The translations under genes were made by a program, and so were the position numbers. Shown here in pieces: positions 16,725-25,339 of a DNA stretch of 64,000 bases. This DNA is from Pseudomonas sp. SST3 (GTDB lineage Bacteria > Pseudomonadota > Gammaproteobacteria > Pseudomonadales > Pseudomonadaceae), in the NCBI RefSeq assembly GCF_003325755.1, contig NZ_QORI02000009.1, positions 157,389 to 221,388 on the forward strand, given 5' to 3'. Below the pieces are notes generated by a model. It was not told the DNA's origin, did no database searches, and was given only the letters and a program-made list of their open reading frames with translations. How positions within the stretch are numbered: position 1 is the stretch's first letter; each line of letters opens with the position of its first letter.

Positions 16725-19670
16725 TCAGCTGAGCCCCAGCTCACGCCAGATTCGCATCACCGCGCGACGCTCGTCATGAAATTGATCCCCACTCACCACA
16801 CCGGTCAGTTTTTGCAGTGATTGCCGGTGGGCAACAGCACGGTATGCCTTGTAGGCATCCTGCAGCAGCCGAACCTCATCGCCGGTCATCAACCCGGCCT
16901 GCTCCAACCCATCGAGAATGCGGATGTTATCGGTATAGCGCAGCAGTTGCGGATGCTGGTGCGACCACGCCAAAGCCGCGTATTGCACCATAAATTCGAT
17001 ATCCACGATACCACCTGCATCCTGCTTGAGATTGAACTCGCCCTGCGCCTCGAAGGCCTTGTCAGCGAGGCCCGCCTGCGTCGTACGGGTGCCGAGGTTG
17101 TCGCGCATCTTCGCGCGCATCTCGCTGACCTCTCGGCGCAGCTGCTCGAAATCACGCGGACGCCCCAGCACGGCGGCCCGTACCTTCTCGAAATCCGCCG
17201 ACAGCTGCGGGCAACCCACCAGCACGCGCGCGCGCACCAACGCCTGGTGTTCCCAGGTCCAGGCCTCCTGGCTTTGGTAGCGATCGAACGCACTCAGAGA
17301 ACTGACCAGCAGCCCGGAGGCACCGGACGGACGCAGCCGCATGTCGACTTCGTAGAGCTGGCCGGAGGTCGTCTGGGTGGTCAGCAAATGAATGATGCGC
17401 TGCCCCAAGCGAGTGAAGAACTGTGCGCCATCGATGGGTTTGGCGCCGTCGGTTTCGGCATTGGCATCGCCATCGTGAATGAATACCAGATCCAGATCGG
17501 AGCCGTGGCCGAGCTCGATACCCCCGACCTTGCCATAGCCTATGATGATGAAAGCCGGATCACAAAGCTCGCCATCAACGCGCTGCGGCTGGCCGTGGCG
17601 AGCGACCGTGTGCCGCCAGGCCAGCGCCAGCACTTGTTCGAGGATCGCTTCGGCAAGCCAGGTGAGGTAATCGCTGACCTTCATCAGCGGCAAGGTCCCG
17701 GCAATTTCCGAAGCCGCCACACGCAGCCGGTGCGCCAGTTTGAAATGCCGCAGCGCCTCCATCTGTTGTTCGAGATCGTCCTCGGGAATCCGCGCCAGCC
17801 GTTCATGCAATTCGGCCGCGAGCTCCGGCGCCTGGGGTGGACTGAACAAACGCCCGGCGTTGAGCAACTCATCGAGCAACAGGGGGAAGCGTGCGATCTG
17901 TTCGGCAATCCAGGGGCTGCCGGCGCAAAGCTCCAGCAACCGCTGCAGCGCACCGGGGTTTTCCGTCAGCAGAACCAGATAGGCCGAGCGCCGCGCCACT
18001 GCTTCGATCAGCGGCAGGACCCGCTCCAGCACCAGATCAGGATCGTCCTGCTCGACGGCCTGGGCGAGCAGACGAGGAATAAAGGCGTCTAGCCGTTCCC
18101 GCCCCAGCCGCTGCATGGTTCGCACCTGATTGGCGCTGCGCAGTGCGGCTAGGCGCTGGCAGGCGGCCGAACCGTCGCGGAAACCGGCATCGCTCAGCTG
18201 GCGGCAGGCGAACTCTTCGTCCCAGTCCTGCTCCCACAAGGGCAACCACTCGCCGCCGACCAGCGCCTCGCCTTCGGCATTTTCATCCTCATCAGGATCG
18301 GCGATCACCTGACGAAAATGCCAGTCGATCCGGCCACGCCAATACAACAGGCGCTCATGGAACGCCTTCCAGCTGTCGAACCCGAGCATAAAGGCGATGC
18401 GATCGCAATCGATCTGATTGTCCGGCAACATCTGTGTCTGACGGTCATCGATGGCCTGCAGCGCATGCTCGGTGTAGCGCAGGAACTCATAGCCCTCGCG
18501 CAGCTCTTCGGCCGCAGCAGGCGGCAGGTAACCCTGCCCGGCCAGCGTTGCCAGCACCTTTAACAAGGGCCGCTGCTGCAAACTCAGATCGCGCCCACCG
18601 TGGATCAGCTGGAAGGCTTGGGCGATGAATTCCACTTCACGGATGCCGCCGGCGCCCAGCTTGATGTTGGCCGCCATACCCTTGCGTCGCACTTCCTGCT
18701 GGATCAGCTGCTTCATCGTGCGCAGCGCATCGATGGCCGAGAAGTCGAGGTAGCGCCGATAAACGAATGGCCGCAGCATATCCAGCAGCTCCTTGCCAGC
18801 CGTCTGGTCGCCAGCCACCACACGCGCCTTGATCATTGCGTAGCGCTCCCAGTCGCGCCCCTGATCCTGGTAGTACTGCTCGAGCGCGTTGAAACTCAAC
18901 ACCAGCGAGCCGGACGAGCCATAGGGCCGCAAGCGCATGTCCACACGAAATACGAAACCGTCGACGGTCGGCGCATCGAGCGCTTTGATTAGCCGCTGGC
19001 CGAGGCGAACGAAGAATTCCTGATTATCCAGCGACCGTTTCGCCCCAACGGTCTCGCCGCCCTCCGGGTAGCCGAAGATCAGATCGATATCAGAAGACAG
19101 ATTGAGTTCGCACGCCCCCAGCTTGCCCATGCCGAGAACCACCATCTGCTGCGCTTTACCGGTGCGTCGGCCGGTCGGGACGCCGAACTGATCGCAATGC
19201 CGCGAGTACAGCCACTGATAGGCCAGGTCGATACAGGCGTCCGCCAGATCGGACAGATCGCCGCAGGTTTCGGCAAGATCCGCCTGGCGGGTCAGATCTC
19301 GCCAGATGATTCGCACCTGCTGACGGTTGCGGAAACGCCTTAGCAGCCTCGCCAGATTGTCTTCATCAGTGCACTCGGCGAGCACCTCGGCAAGCGCCGC
19401 TCGCATCTCACCGGCCTTCAACGAGCGCTCCAGCAAGCCCGACTCGGCCAGATGCAGCAACACTTCCGGATCTCGGCTAACCTGTTCGGCGACGTAGTCG
19501 CTGGCGGCACAGACCCTGCCGAATGCGTCACGGCGCTCAGCAGGCCATGCATCAAAGCGTCTGAGTGCCTGCTCCGACGATTCGCGTAACGAACCGAGGA
19601 ACGACTCCTCGGCACGATTGACCAATGGCAGTAGCGATGTCGGCAATGCAACCCGTGATGGCAAACTCAT
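16725..19670 (-). CDS. glnE: Glutamine synthetase adenylyltransferase/deadenylase GlnE
   Basis: This is a 981-residue bifunctional enzyme with two nucleotidyltransferase domains. The N-terminal deadenylase site shows 'NLSSDIDLIFGY' near residue 190 and the C-terminal adenylylase site 'ELGHGSDLDLVFIHDGD' near residue 710. Each is followed by a 'RPSGASG/RPYGSSG' element and a helical GlnD-like bundle. It attaches and removes AMP on glutamine synthetase in response to PII, tuning nitrogen assimilation. The ATG at 19670 is preceded by AAGGAACC. It is divergent from aceE, with 276 bases between. Confidence 0.96.
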   Translation of the reverse strand: MSLPSRVALPTSLLPLVNRAEESFLGSLRESSEQALRRFDAWPAERRDAFGRVCAASDYVAEQVSRDPEVLLHLAESGLLERSLKAGEMRAALAEVLAECTDEDNLARLLRRFRNRQQVRIIWRDLTRQADLAETCGDLSDLADACIDLAYQWLYSRHCDQFGVPTGRRTGKAQQMVVLGMGKLGACELNLSSDIDLIFGYPEGGETVGAKRSLDNQEFFVRLGQRLIKALDAPTVDGFVFRVDMRLRPYGSSGSLVLSFNALEQYYQDQGRDWERYAMIKARVVAGDQTAGKELLDMLRPFVYRRYLDFSAIDALRTMKQLIQQEVRRKGMAANIKLGAGGIREVEFIAQAFQLIHGGRDLSLQQRPLLKVLATLAGQGYLPPAAAEELREGYEFLRYTEHALQAIDDRQTQMLPDNQIDCDRIAFMLGFDSWKAFHERLLYWRGRIDWHFRQVIADPDEDENAEGEALVGGEWLPLWEQDWDEEFACRQLSDAGFRDGSAACQRLAALRSANQVRTMQRLGRERLDAFIPRLLAQAVEQDDPDLVLERVLPLIEAVARRSAYLVLLTENPGALQRLLELCAGSPWIAEQIARFPLLLDELLNAGRLFSPPQAPELAAELHERLARIPEDDLEQQMEALRHFKLAHRLRVAASEIAGTLPLMKVSDYLTWLAEAILEQVLALAWRHTVARHGQPQRVDGELCDPAFIIIGYGKVGGIELGHGSDLDLVFIHDGDANAETDGAKPIDGAQFFTRLGQRIIHLLTTQTTSGQLYEVDMRLRPSGASGLLVSSLSAFDRYQSQEAWTWEHQALVRARVLVGCPQLSADFEKVRAAVLGRPRDFEQLRREVSEMRAKMRDNLGTRTTQAGLADKAFEAQGEFNLKQDAGGIVDIEFMVQYAALAWSHQHPQLLRYTDNIRILDGLEQAGLMTGDEVRLLQDAYKAYRAVAHRQSLQKLTGVVSGDQFHDERRAVMRIWRELGLS

Positions 19671-19769
19671 ATAAGGTTCCTTAACGCCTTAGCCGCAGCA
19701 GGACAGCGGAAGCGCCAGGCTAGAGCCATTGGCGCGCAGGTAAGCCAGCCAGATCGAACCGTCGATGTT

Positions 19770-19782
19770 GTAGTTTTACTAC
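19770..19782. promoter_or_regulatory. Candidate operator 1 upstream of aceE
   Basis: GTAGTTTTACTAC is a dyad with arms GTAGT and ACTAC around three T. The same motif in reverse complement recurs at 19821-19833, centred 51 bases away, close to five helical turns. The spacing and symmetry fit a GntR/FadR-family dimer site such as a pyruvate-sensing PdhR-like repressor, but the regulator is inferred. The AT-rich TAAATAAT immediately downstream could be a -10 element for aceE. Confidence 0.5.
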
Positions 19783-19820
19783 TAAATAATGTCACAGGGG
19801 GCTGAATTGGCCGTTGTTTT

Positions 19821-19833
19821 GTAGTAAAACTAC
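19821..19833. promoter_or_regulatory. Candidate operator 2 upstream of aceE
   Basis: GTAGTAAAACTAC is the exact reverse complement of the dyad at 19770-19782, preceded by TTTT. Two copies within 64 bases of an otherwise GC-rich spacer are unlikely to be chance. It lies about 113 bases before the aceE start codon, so a repressor here could block the pyruvate dehydrogenase promoter or loop with site 1. Confidence 0.5.
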
Positions 19834-19946
19834 AGAGCCGGTTCTACCCCCGGCCCAATCATCCAAGAACATACACGCCCCGGCCCACAAAGCCGGCCGC
19901 GAAGCAGGCAACCGATTCTGGAAGCCTTTCCGCCCTGGAGCAAGCC

Positions 19947-22592
19947 ATGCAAGATCTCGATCCCGTCGAAACCCAGGAATGGCTGGACGCCCTCGAGTCA
20001 GTACTCGACCGCGAAGGTGAAGACCGCGCCCACTATCTGATGACACGGATGGGGGAACTGGCCACCCGCAGCGGCACGCCACTTCCTTACGGCATCACCA
20101 CGCCGTACCGCAACACCATCCCCGTCACCCGCGAAGCCAAGATGCCCGGCGACCTGTTCATGGAGCGACGCATTCGCTCTCTGGTTCGCTGGAACGCGCT
20201 GGCAATGGTGATGCGCGCCAACCTGAAGGACCCGGACCTGGGTGGACACATCTCTACGTTTGCCTCCAGCGCGACGCTGTACGACATCGGCTTCAACTAC
20301 TTCTTCCAGGCTCCTACCGAGGAGCACGGCGGCGATCTGATCTACTACCAGGGCCACGCCTCGCCTGGCATCTACGCCCGCGCCTATCTCGAAGGCCGCT
20401 TGACCGAAGACCAGATGCTCAACTTCCGCCAGGAAGTCGATGGCAAGGGGCTCTCGAGCTACCCCCATCCACACCTGATGCCGGACTTCTGGCAGTTCCC
20501 GACCGTTTCCATGGGTCTGGGGCCGATCACCGCGATCTACCAGGCACGCTTCATGAAGTACCTGGAAAACCGCGGCTTCATTCCCAAAGGCAAGCAGCGC
20601 GTCTGGTGCTTCATCGGTGACGGAGAGTGCGACGAGCCGGAAACCCTCGGCGCCATCTCCCTGGCCGGCCGCGAGAATCTCGACAACCTGGTATTCGTCA
20701 TCAACTGCAACCTGCAGCGCCTGGACGGCCCGGTTCGCGGCAACAGCAAGATCATCCAGGAACTGGAAGGCGTGTTCAAAGGCGCCAACTGGAACGTCAA
20801 CAAAGTCGTCTGGGGCCGCCTGTGGGACCCGCTGTTCGCCGCCGACGAAGACGGTCGCATGCAGCGCCGCATGGACCAGGCAATCGATGGCGAATATCAG
20901 AACTACAAGGCCAAAGACGGCGCTTACGTGCGCAAGCATTTCTTCGGCGCCGACCCGGAACTGCTCAAGCGCGTCGAGAGCATGTCCGACGAGGAAGTCT
21001 GGAAGCTCAACCGTGGCGGTCACGACCCCTATAAGGTCTATGCGGCCTACCATCAGGCGGTCAACCACAAGGGCCAGCCGACAGTCATCTTGGCCAAGAC
21101 CATCAAGGGCTACGGCACCGGTGCCGGTGAGGCGAAGAACATCGCCCACAACACCAAGAAAGTCGATATCGACAGTCTGAAGAAATTCCGTGATCGCTTC
21201 GATATCCCGGTCAACGATTCGCAGCTCGAAGAACTGCCGTTCTACCGTCCAGCCGAAGACAGCGCGGAAATGAAGTACCTGCGCAAGTGCCGCGAAAAGC
21301 TCGGTGGCTCGCTACCGCAGCGCCGACCGAAGAGCTTCAGCATCCCGACACCTCCGCTGGAAACCCTCAAGGCCGTACTGGACGGTTCCGGCGATCGAGA
21401 GATCTCCACCACCATGGCCTTCGGCCGCATCCTGTCTCAGTTGGTCAAAGACAAGGATCTGGGCAAGCGCATTGTGCCGATCCTCGCCGACGAGGCGCGT
21501 ACCTTTGGCATGGAAGGCATGTTCCGTCAGCTCGGTATCTACTCGCCGGTGGGGCAGCTGTACGAGCCGGTCGACCGCGATCAGGTGATGTACTACCGCG
21601 AAGAGAAGGACGGCCAGATCCTGCAGGAAGGCCTCAACGAGGCCGGTGCCTTCTCCTCGTTCATGGCCGCGGGTACCGCCTACAGCAACTACAACCAGCC
21701 GATGCTGCCGGTCTACATCTTCTATTCGATGTTCGGCTTCCAGCGTATCGGCGACCTGGCCTGGGCGGCGGGCGATGCCCAGACTCGCGGCTTCCTGCTG
21801 GGCGGCACGTCCGGGCGCACCACGCTCAACGGCGAAGGCCTGCAACACGAGGACGGCCACAGCCACATCCTCGCCAGCACCATCCCCAACTGCCGCAGCT
21901 ACGACCCCACCTACGGCTACGAGCTGGCGGTGATCATGCATCACGGCATGCACGAGATGATGGAGCTGCAGAAGAGCGTCTACTACTACATCACCGTGAT
22001 GAACGAGAACTACCAGCAGCCGGCCATGCCGCAGGGTGTCGAAGACGGCATCATCAAAGGCATGTACTTGCTCGAAGAAGCCAAAGGCGACTTCAAGCAC
22101 CGCGTGCAACTGCTGGGCTCCGGCACCATCCTGCGTGAAGTGCGCGCCGCGGTGGATATCCTTGCCAAGATGGGCGTCGGTGCCGACATTTGGAGCGTTA
22201 CCAGCTTCAACGAACTGCGTCGCGACGGGCTGGCGACCGATCACTGGAACCGCCTGCACCCCACCGAAGAGCGGCGCAAGAGCTATGTCGAGCAGTGTCT
22301 GGAAGGTCGAGACGGGCCGGTCATCGCTTCCACCGACTATATGAAGCTGTTCGCCGACCAGATCCGTCAGTGGGTGCCGTCCCGCGAGTATCAGGTTCTG
22401 GGAACCGACGGCTTTGGTCGTAGCGACTCACGCGCCAAGCTGCGCGACTTCTTCGAAGTCGACCGTCGCTGGGTCGCCGTCGCCGCCTTGCAGGCACTCG
22501 CCGATCGCGGCGCCATCGAACGCAAGGTTGTGGCCAATGCCATCACCGAGTTCGGTATCGACCCCGAGAAGCGCAATCCACTGGATTGCTGA
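19947..22592 (+). CDS. aceE: Pyruvate dehydrogenase E1 component AceE
   Basis: This 881-residue protein is the homodimeric (E. coli-type) E1 of the pyruvate dehydrogenase complex. It decarboxylates pyruvate with thiamine diphosphate and acetylates the lipoyl groups of E2. The thiamine-diphosphate motif is seen as 'GDGECDEPETLGAIS' near residue 230, ending in 'VFVINCNLQRLDGPVRG'. 'FGMEGMFRQLGIYSPVGQLYEP' marks the transketolase-like second domain, and 'EHADGHSH'-type residues appear as 'LQHEDGHSH'. GGAG lies about seven bases upstream of the ATG. It forms an operon with aceF 27 bases downstream. The two dyads upstream suggest metabolite control. Confidence 0.97.
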   Translation: MQDLDPVETQEWLDALESVLDREGEDRAHYLMTRMGELATRSGTPLPYGITTPYRNTIPVTREAKMPGDLFMERRIRSLVRWNALAMVMRANLKDPDLGGHISTFASSATLYDIGFNYFFQAPTEEHGGDLIYYQGHASPGIYARAYLEGRLTEDQMLNFRQEVDGKGLSSYPHPHLMPDFWQFPTVSMGLGPITAIYQARFMKYLENRGFIPKGKQRVWCFIGDGECDEPETLGAISLAGRENLDNLVFVINCNLQRLDGPVRGNSKIIQELEGVFKGANWNVNKVVWGRLWDPLFAADEDGRMQRRMDQAIDGEYQNYKAKDGAYVRKHFFGADPELLKRVESMSDEEVWKLNRGGHDPYKVYAAYHQAVNHKGQPTVILAKTIKGYGTGAGEAKNIAHNTKKVDIDSLKKFRDRFDIPVNDSQLEELPFYRPAEDSAEMKYLRKCREKLGGSLPQRRPKSFSIPTPPLETLKAVLDGSGDREISTTMAFGRILSQLVKDKDLGKRIVPILADEARTFGMEGMFRQLGIYSPVGQLYEPVDRDQVMYYREEKDGQILQEGLNEAGAFSSFMAAGTAYSNYNQPMLPVYIFYSMFGFQRIGDLAWAAGDAQTRGFLLGGTSGRTTLNGEGLQHEDGHSHILASTIPNCRSYDPTYGYELAVIMHHGMHEMMELQKSVYYYITVMNENYQQPAMPQGVEDGIIKGMYLLEEAKGDFKHRVQLLGSGTILREVRAAVDILAKMGVGADIWSVTSFNELRRDGLATDHWNRLHPTEERRKSYVEQCLEGRDGPVIASTDYMKLFADQIRQWVPSREYQVLGTDGFGRSDSRAKLRDFFEVDRRWVAVAALQALADRGAIERKVVANAITEFGIDPEKRNPLDC

Positions 22593-22619
22593 TGCTGCGT
22601 GCGCACAGGAGAACCTATT

Positions 22620-24623
22620 GTGAGTGAAACCATACGCGTACCCGACATCGGCAGCGGTGAGGGTGAAGTAATCGAATTGTTCGTCAAGGTCGGTGATCGC
22701 ATCGAAGCCGACCAGAGCATCCTGACGCTTGAGTCCGACAAGGCCAGCATGGAAATTCCCGCGCCCAAGGCGGGCGTGGTGAAAGGCCTGAAGGTCAAAC
22801 TGGGCGATCGTTTGAAAGAAGGCGACGAGCTGCTTGAGCTGGAAAGCGAGGAAGGCCAGGAAGAAGCGCCGGCACCAGCCGCTGCCGAGCCAGCGGGCGC
22901 AGCTACCGGCGGCCCGGCAGACGAAGCCGAAGCGTCCACGCCGTCCGGCGATGAGGATCCGTCGGCCTCCGCTGAGGAAGGCGAGTCTCAGGACATCAAG
23001 GTGCCGGATATCGGCTCCTCCGGCAAAGCCAGCGTGATCGAGATTTCGGTCAAGCCCGGCGATACCATCGCGGCCGAGCAACCGCTGATCACGCTCGAGT
23101 CCGACAAGGCCAGCATGGAGATTCCCTCTCCAGCAGCGGGCGTGGTCGAAAGCATTTCGGTCAAGGTAGGCGACGAAGTCGGAACCGGCGACATGATCCT
23201 GGTCCTCAAGGGTGCAGCGCCAAGCAAGCCGGCAGCGAGCAAAACGCCAGCAAGCCAGGCAGCGAGCGAGCCAAAGGAACAGCTGAGCGAGCAGGCTGAG
23301 GAAGAACCCGCCGAAGCCGCTGGCGAGTCCGTGGAAGAGGTTCGTATCCCGGACATCGGCTCCAGCGGCAGTGCGAACGTGATCGAAGTAATGGTCAAGG
23401 CCGGCGACAGCGTCGAGGCGGATCAATCGCTGATCACGCTGGAATCGGACAAGGCCAGTATGGAGATTCCTGCGCCCAAGGCCGGCATCGTAGAGTCGCT
23501 GTCGCTCAAGATCGGTGATGAGGCCAAGACCGGCGACCTGATCCTGACCCTCAAGGTCAAAGGCGCCGCACCGGCGAAAAAGCCCGCAGCCAGGCCCGAG
23601 GAGGCTGCACCGCAGCAGCAGGCTGTCGCACCGAACAAGCAAGGCGTACCGGAAGCCAAGGCCGCCGCGACTCCAGCGCCGGCAGTCAACGGCCCGAGCA
23701 AGGCCGGCACCAAGGTGCACGCTGGTCCCGCAGTACGCATGACCGCACGCGAGTTTGGTGTCGAACTGGCCGACGTCCAGGGCACCGGGCCGAAGGGGCG
23801 GATTCTCAAGGAAGACGTTCAGGCCTACGTCAAGACCATGATGAACAAGGCCAAGCAGGCCCCAGTAGCAGGCGCCGCGGGTGGTTCGGGTATCCCGCCG
23901 ATTCCTGAGGTTGACTTCAGCAAGTTTGGCGAAATCGAAGAAGTACCGATGACCCGCCTGATGCAGGTGGGTGCCGCCAACCTGCATCGCAGCTGGCTGA
24001 ACGTGCCGCACGTGACCCAATTCGAGTCCTCGGACATCACCGAGCTGGAAGCCTTCCGCGTTGCGCAGAAATCAGTCGCGGAGAAGGCCGGCGTCAAGCT
24101 GACGGTACTGCCGCTTCTGCTCAAGGCCTGTGCTCACCTGCTCAAGGAACTTCCGGAATTCAATGCTTCGCTCGCACCTAGCGGCAAGGCAGTGATTCGC
24201 AAGAAGTACGTGCACATCGGCTTTGCGGTGGATACGCCGGACGGCCTGCTGGTACCGGTCATCAAGAACGTCGACCAGAAGAGCCTGCTGCAGCTGGCAG
24301 GCGAGGCGGCGGAGCTGGCCGAGAAGGCCCGCACCAAGAAGCTGTCGCCGGATGCCATGCAGGGCGCCTGTTTCACCATCTCCAGCCTCGGCCACATTGG
24401 CGGTACCGGCTTCACGCCGATCGTCAATGCACCGGAAGTGGCGATTCTGGGCGTTTCAAAGGCAACCATGCAGCCAGTGTGGGACGGCAAGGCTTTCCAG
24501 CCCCGCCTGATGCTGCCGTTATCGCTGTCCTATGACCACCGCGTCATCAACGGCGCCGCGGCGGCGCGCTTCACCAAGCGCCTGTCCGAGCTGTTGGCGG
24601 ATATCCGCACGATGCTGCTGTGA
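22620..24623 (+). CDS. aceF: Pyruvate dehydrogenase E2 (dihydrolipoamide acetyltransferase) AceF, three lipoyl domains
   Basis: This 667-residue protein carries three lipoyl domains in tandem, each with the lipoylated lysine in 'ESDKASMEIP' (codons near 22737, 23100 and 23447). They are separated by Ala/Pro/Glu-rich linkers. An E1/E3-binding domain follows ('AVRMTAREFGVELADVQGTG'), then the catalytic domain ending in 'SLSYDHRVINGAAAARF' with the active His and Asp. It transfers acetyl groups to CoA and forms the complex core. I chose the GTG at 22620 because AGGAG lies eight bases before it and the product then begins SETIRVPDIGSGEG. Three lipoyl domains are as in Azotobacter; P. aeruginosa AceF, as I recall it, has two. 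Confidence 0.96.
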   Translation: MSETIRVPDIGSGEGEVIELFVKVGDRIEADQSILTLESDKASMEIPAPKAGVVKGLKVKLGDRLKEGDELLELESEEGQEEAPAPAAAEPAGAATGGPADEAEASTPSGDEDPSASAEEGESQDIKVPDIGSSGKASVIEISVKPGDTIAAEQPLITLESDKASMEIPSPAAGVVESISVKVGDEVGTGDMILVLKGAAPSKPAASKTPASQAASEPKEQLSEQAEEEPAEAAGESVEEVRIPDIGSSGSANVIEVMVKAGDSVEADQSLITLESDKASMEIPAPKAGIVESLSLKIGDEAKTGDLILTLKVKGAAPAKKPAARPEEAAPQQQAVAPNKQGVPEAKAAATPAPAVNGPSKAGTKVHAGPAVRMTAREFGVELADVQGTGPKGRILKEDVQAYVKTMMNKAKQAPVAGAAGGSGIPPIPEVDFSKFGEIEEVPMTRLMQVGAANLHRSWLNVPHVTQFESSDITELEAFRVAQKSVAEKAGVKLTVLPLLLKACAHLLKELPEFNASLAPSGKAVIRKKYVHIGFAVDTPDGLLVPVIKNVDQKSLLQLAGEAAELAEKARTKKLSPDAMQGACFTISSLGHIGGTGFTPIVNAPEVAILGVSKATMQPVWDGKAFQPRLMLPLSLSYDHRVINGAAAARFTKRLSELLADIRTMLL

Positions 24624-24641
24624 TTCATTGAGCGATAAAAG

Positions 24642-24667
24642 AAACCCGCCTTCCGGCGGTTTTTTTT
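24642..24667 (+). terminator. Rho-independent terminator after aceF
   Basis: CCGCC and GGCGG form a five-base stem around TTCC, extended by A/T pairs, and followed by eight T. It lies 20 bases after the aceF stop and would end the aceEF transcript. Confidence 0.8.
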
Positions 24668-24701
24668 GAGCTGTTAGCCCCGGCACCAGGCGCGGCTCGT
24701 C

Positions 24702-25229
24702 TCAGCCTTTCTGCAGATTACGAAACAGGAAAGACAAGGCCTTCGCCAGCGCTTCGGCGCCTTCGGGGTCACGCAGAATAGTCAGCCAGGGCTCACCTCC
24801 CGCCGGGCTGGCAAAAACGCAAACGATGCCCTGCGGCGGGCACTGATATTGTAGGTAAGGATCCATGCCGAATACCGAAAGACTGCGGTTGCGTACGGCG
24901 ATATTGCCCGAGGCACCGCGTCGCTCCTCACGAATTCGCAACTCCCCTGGCGCGCCCACGCTCAGGCGATAATTCAGATCCTGCGGATTGGCCTGACCGA
25001 CCTGATACGCAGCCTTCAGCGCGTGGGTTTCCAGCAAGGCATTGCTATGGGAAAGCAGGGCTTTGCGTTCATCCGAGGTGAGGTACAGTGCCTTCAACCC
25101 GGCCAGGTAACTGGCTGATTCAGCTGAATCCAGAGTATTCGATTCAACCGCTTGTAGCGGTAAGCTGGAGCCTAGAAGAAGCGTGATCAGAAGTAACTTC
25201 GAAAGTCGGCTTGTCAGTCCCTGTCGCAT
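24702..25229 (-). CDS. Exported protein of unknown function
   Basis: This 175-residue protein starts MRQGLTSRLSKLLLITLLLGSSLPLQAVES, a clear Sec signal peptide with a probable cleavage after 'LQA' near residue 27. The mature part is soluble, with a middle stretch 'GELRIREERRGASGNIAVRNRSL' and two cysteines in 'YQCPPQGIVCVF' that could form a disulphide. I do not recognise a named family. It is convergent with aceF across a terminator and divergent from the phosphodiesterase gene, so it probably has its own promoter in the 110-base spacer. A periplasmic role is the most that can be said. Confidence 0.7.
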   Translation of the reverse strand: MRQGLTSRLSKLLLITLLLGSSLPLQAVESNTLDSAESASYLAGLKALYLTSDERKALLSHSNALLETHALKAAYQVGQANPQDLNYRLSVGAPGELRIREERRGASGNIAVRNRSLSVFGMDPYLQYQCPPQGIVCVFASPAGGEPWLTILRDPEGAEALAKALSFLFRNLQKG

Positions 25230-25339
25230 GATGCACCCTTGCCGTATCTAATATTATTTAGCCATCGTTTCGCCGCTAAAACGCCGTAGATTGCGGCTAG
25301 CGAAGCGACTCCCGCAGCATACTGGAAGCAAACCGCTCG

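Noticed and set aside
16821..18092. A 423-residue open frame antisense to glnE.
   Set aside because: It mirrors the codon structure of the well-supported glnE gene in high-GC DNA and has no recognisable domain or ribosome site.
19998..21149. A 383-residue open frame antisense to aceE.
   Set aside because: Shadow of aceE; no start signal or known domain.
22700..23560. Regularly spaced similar DNA segments that could suggest a repeat array.
   Set aside because: They encode the three lipoyl domains of AceF; unit length and variability do not fit CRISPR.
22428..24020. A 530-residue open frame antisense to aceE/aceF.
   Set aside because: It is a reverse-strand shadow of the lipoyl repeats; its sequence is repetitive in the same places and resembles no family.
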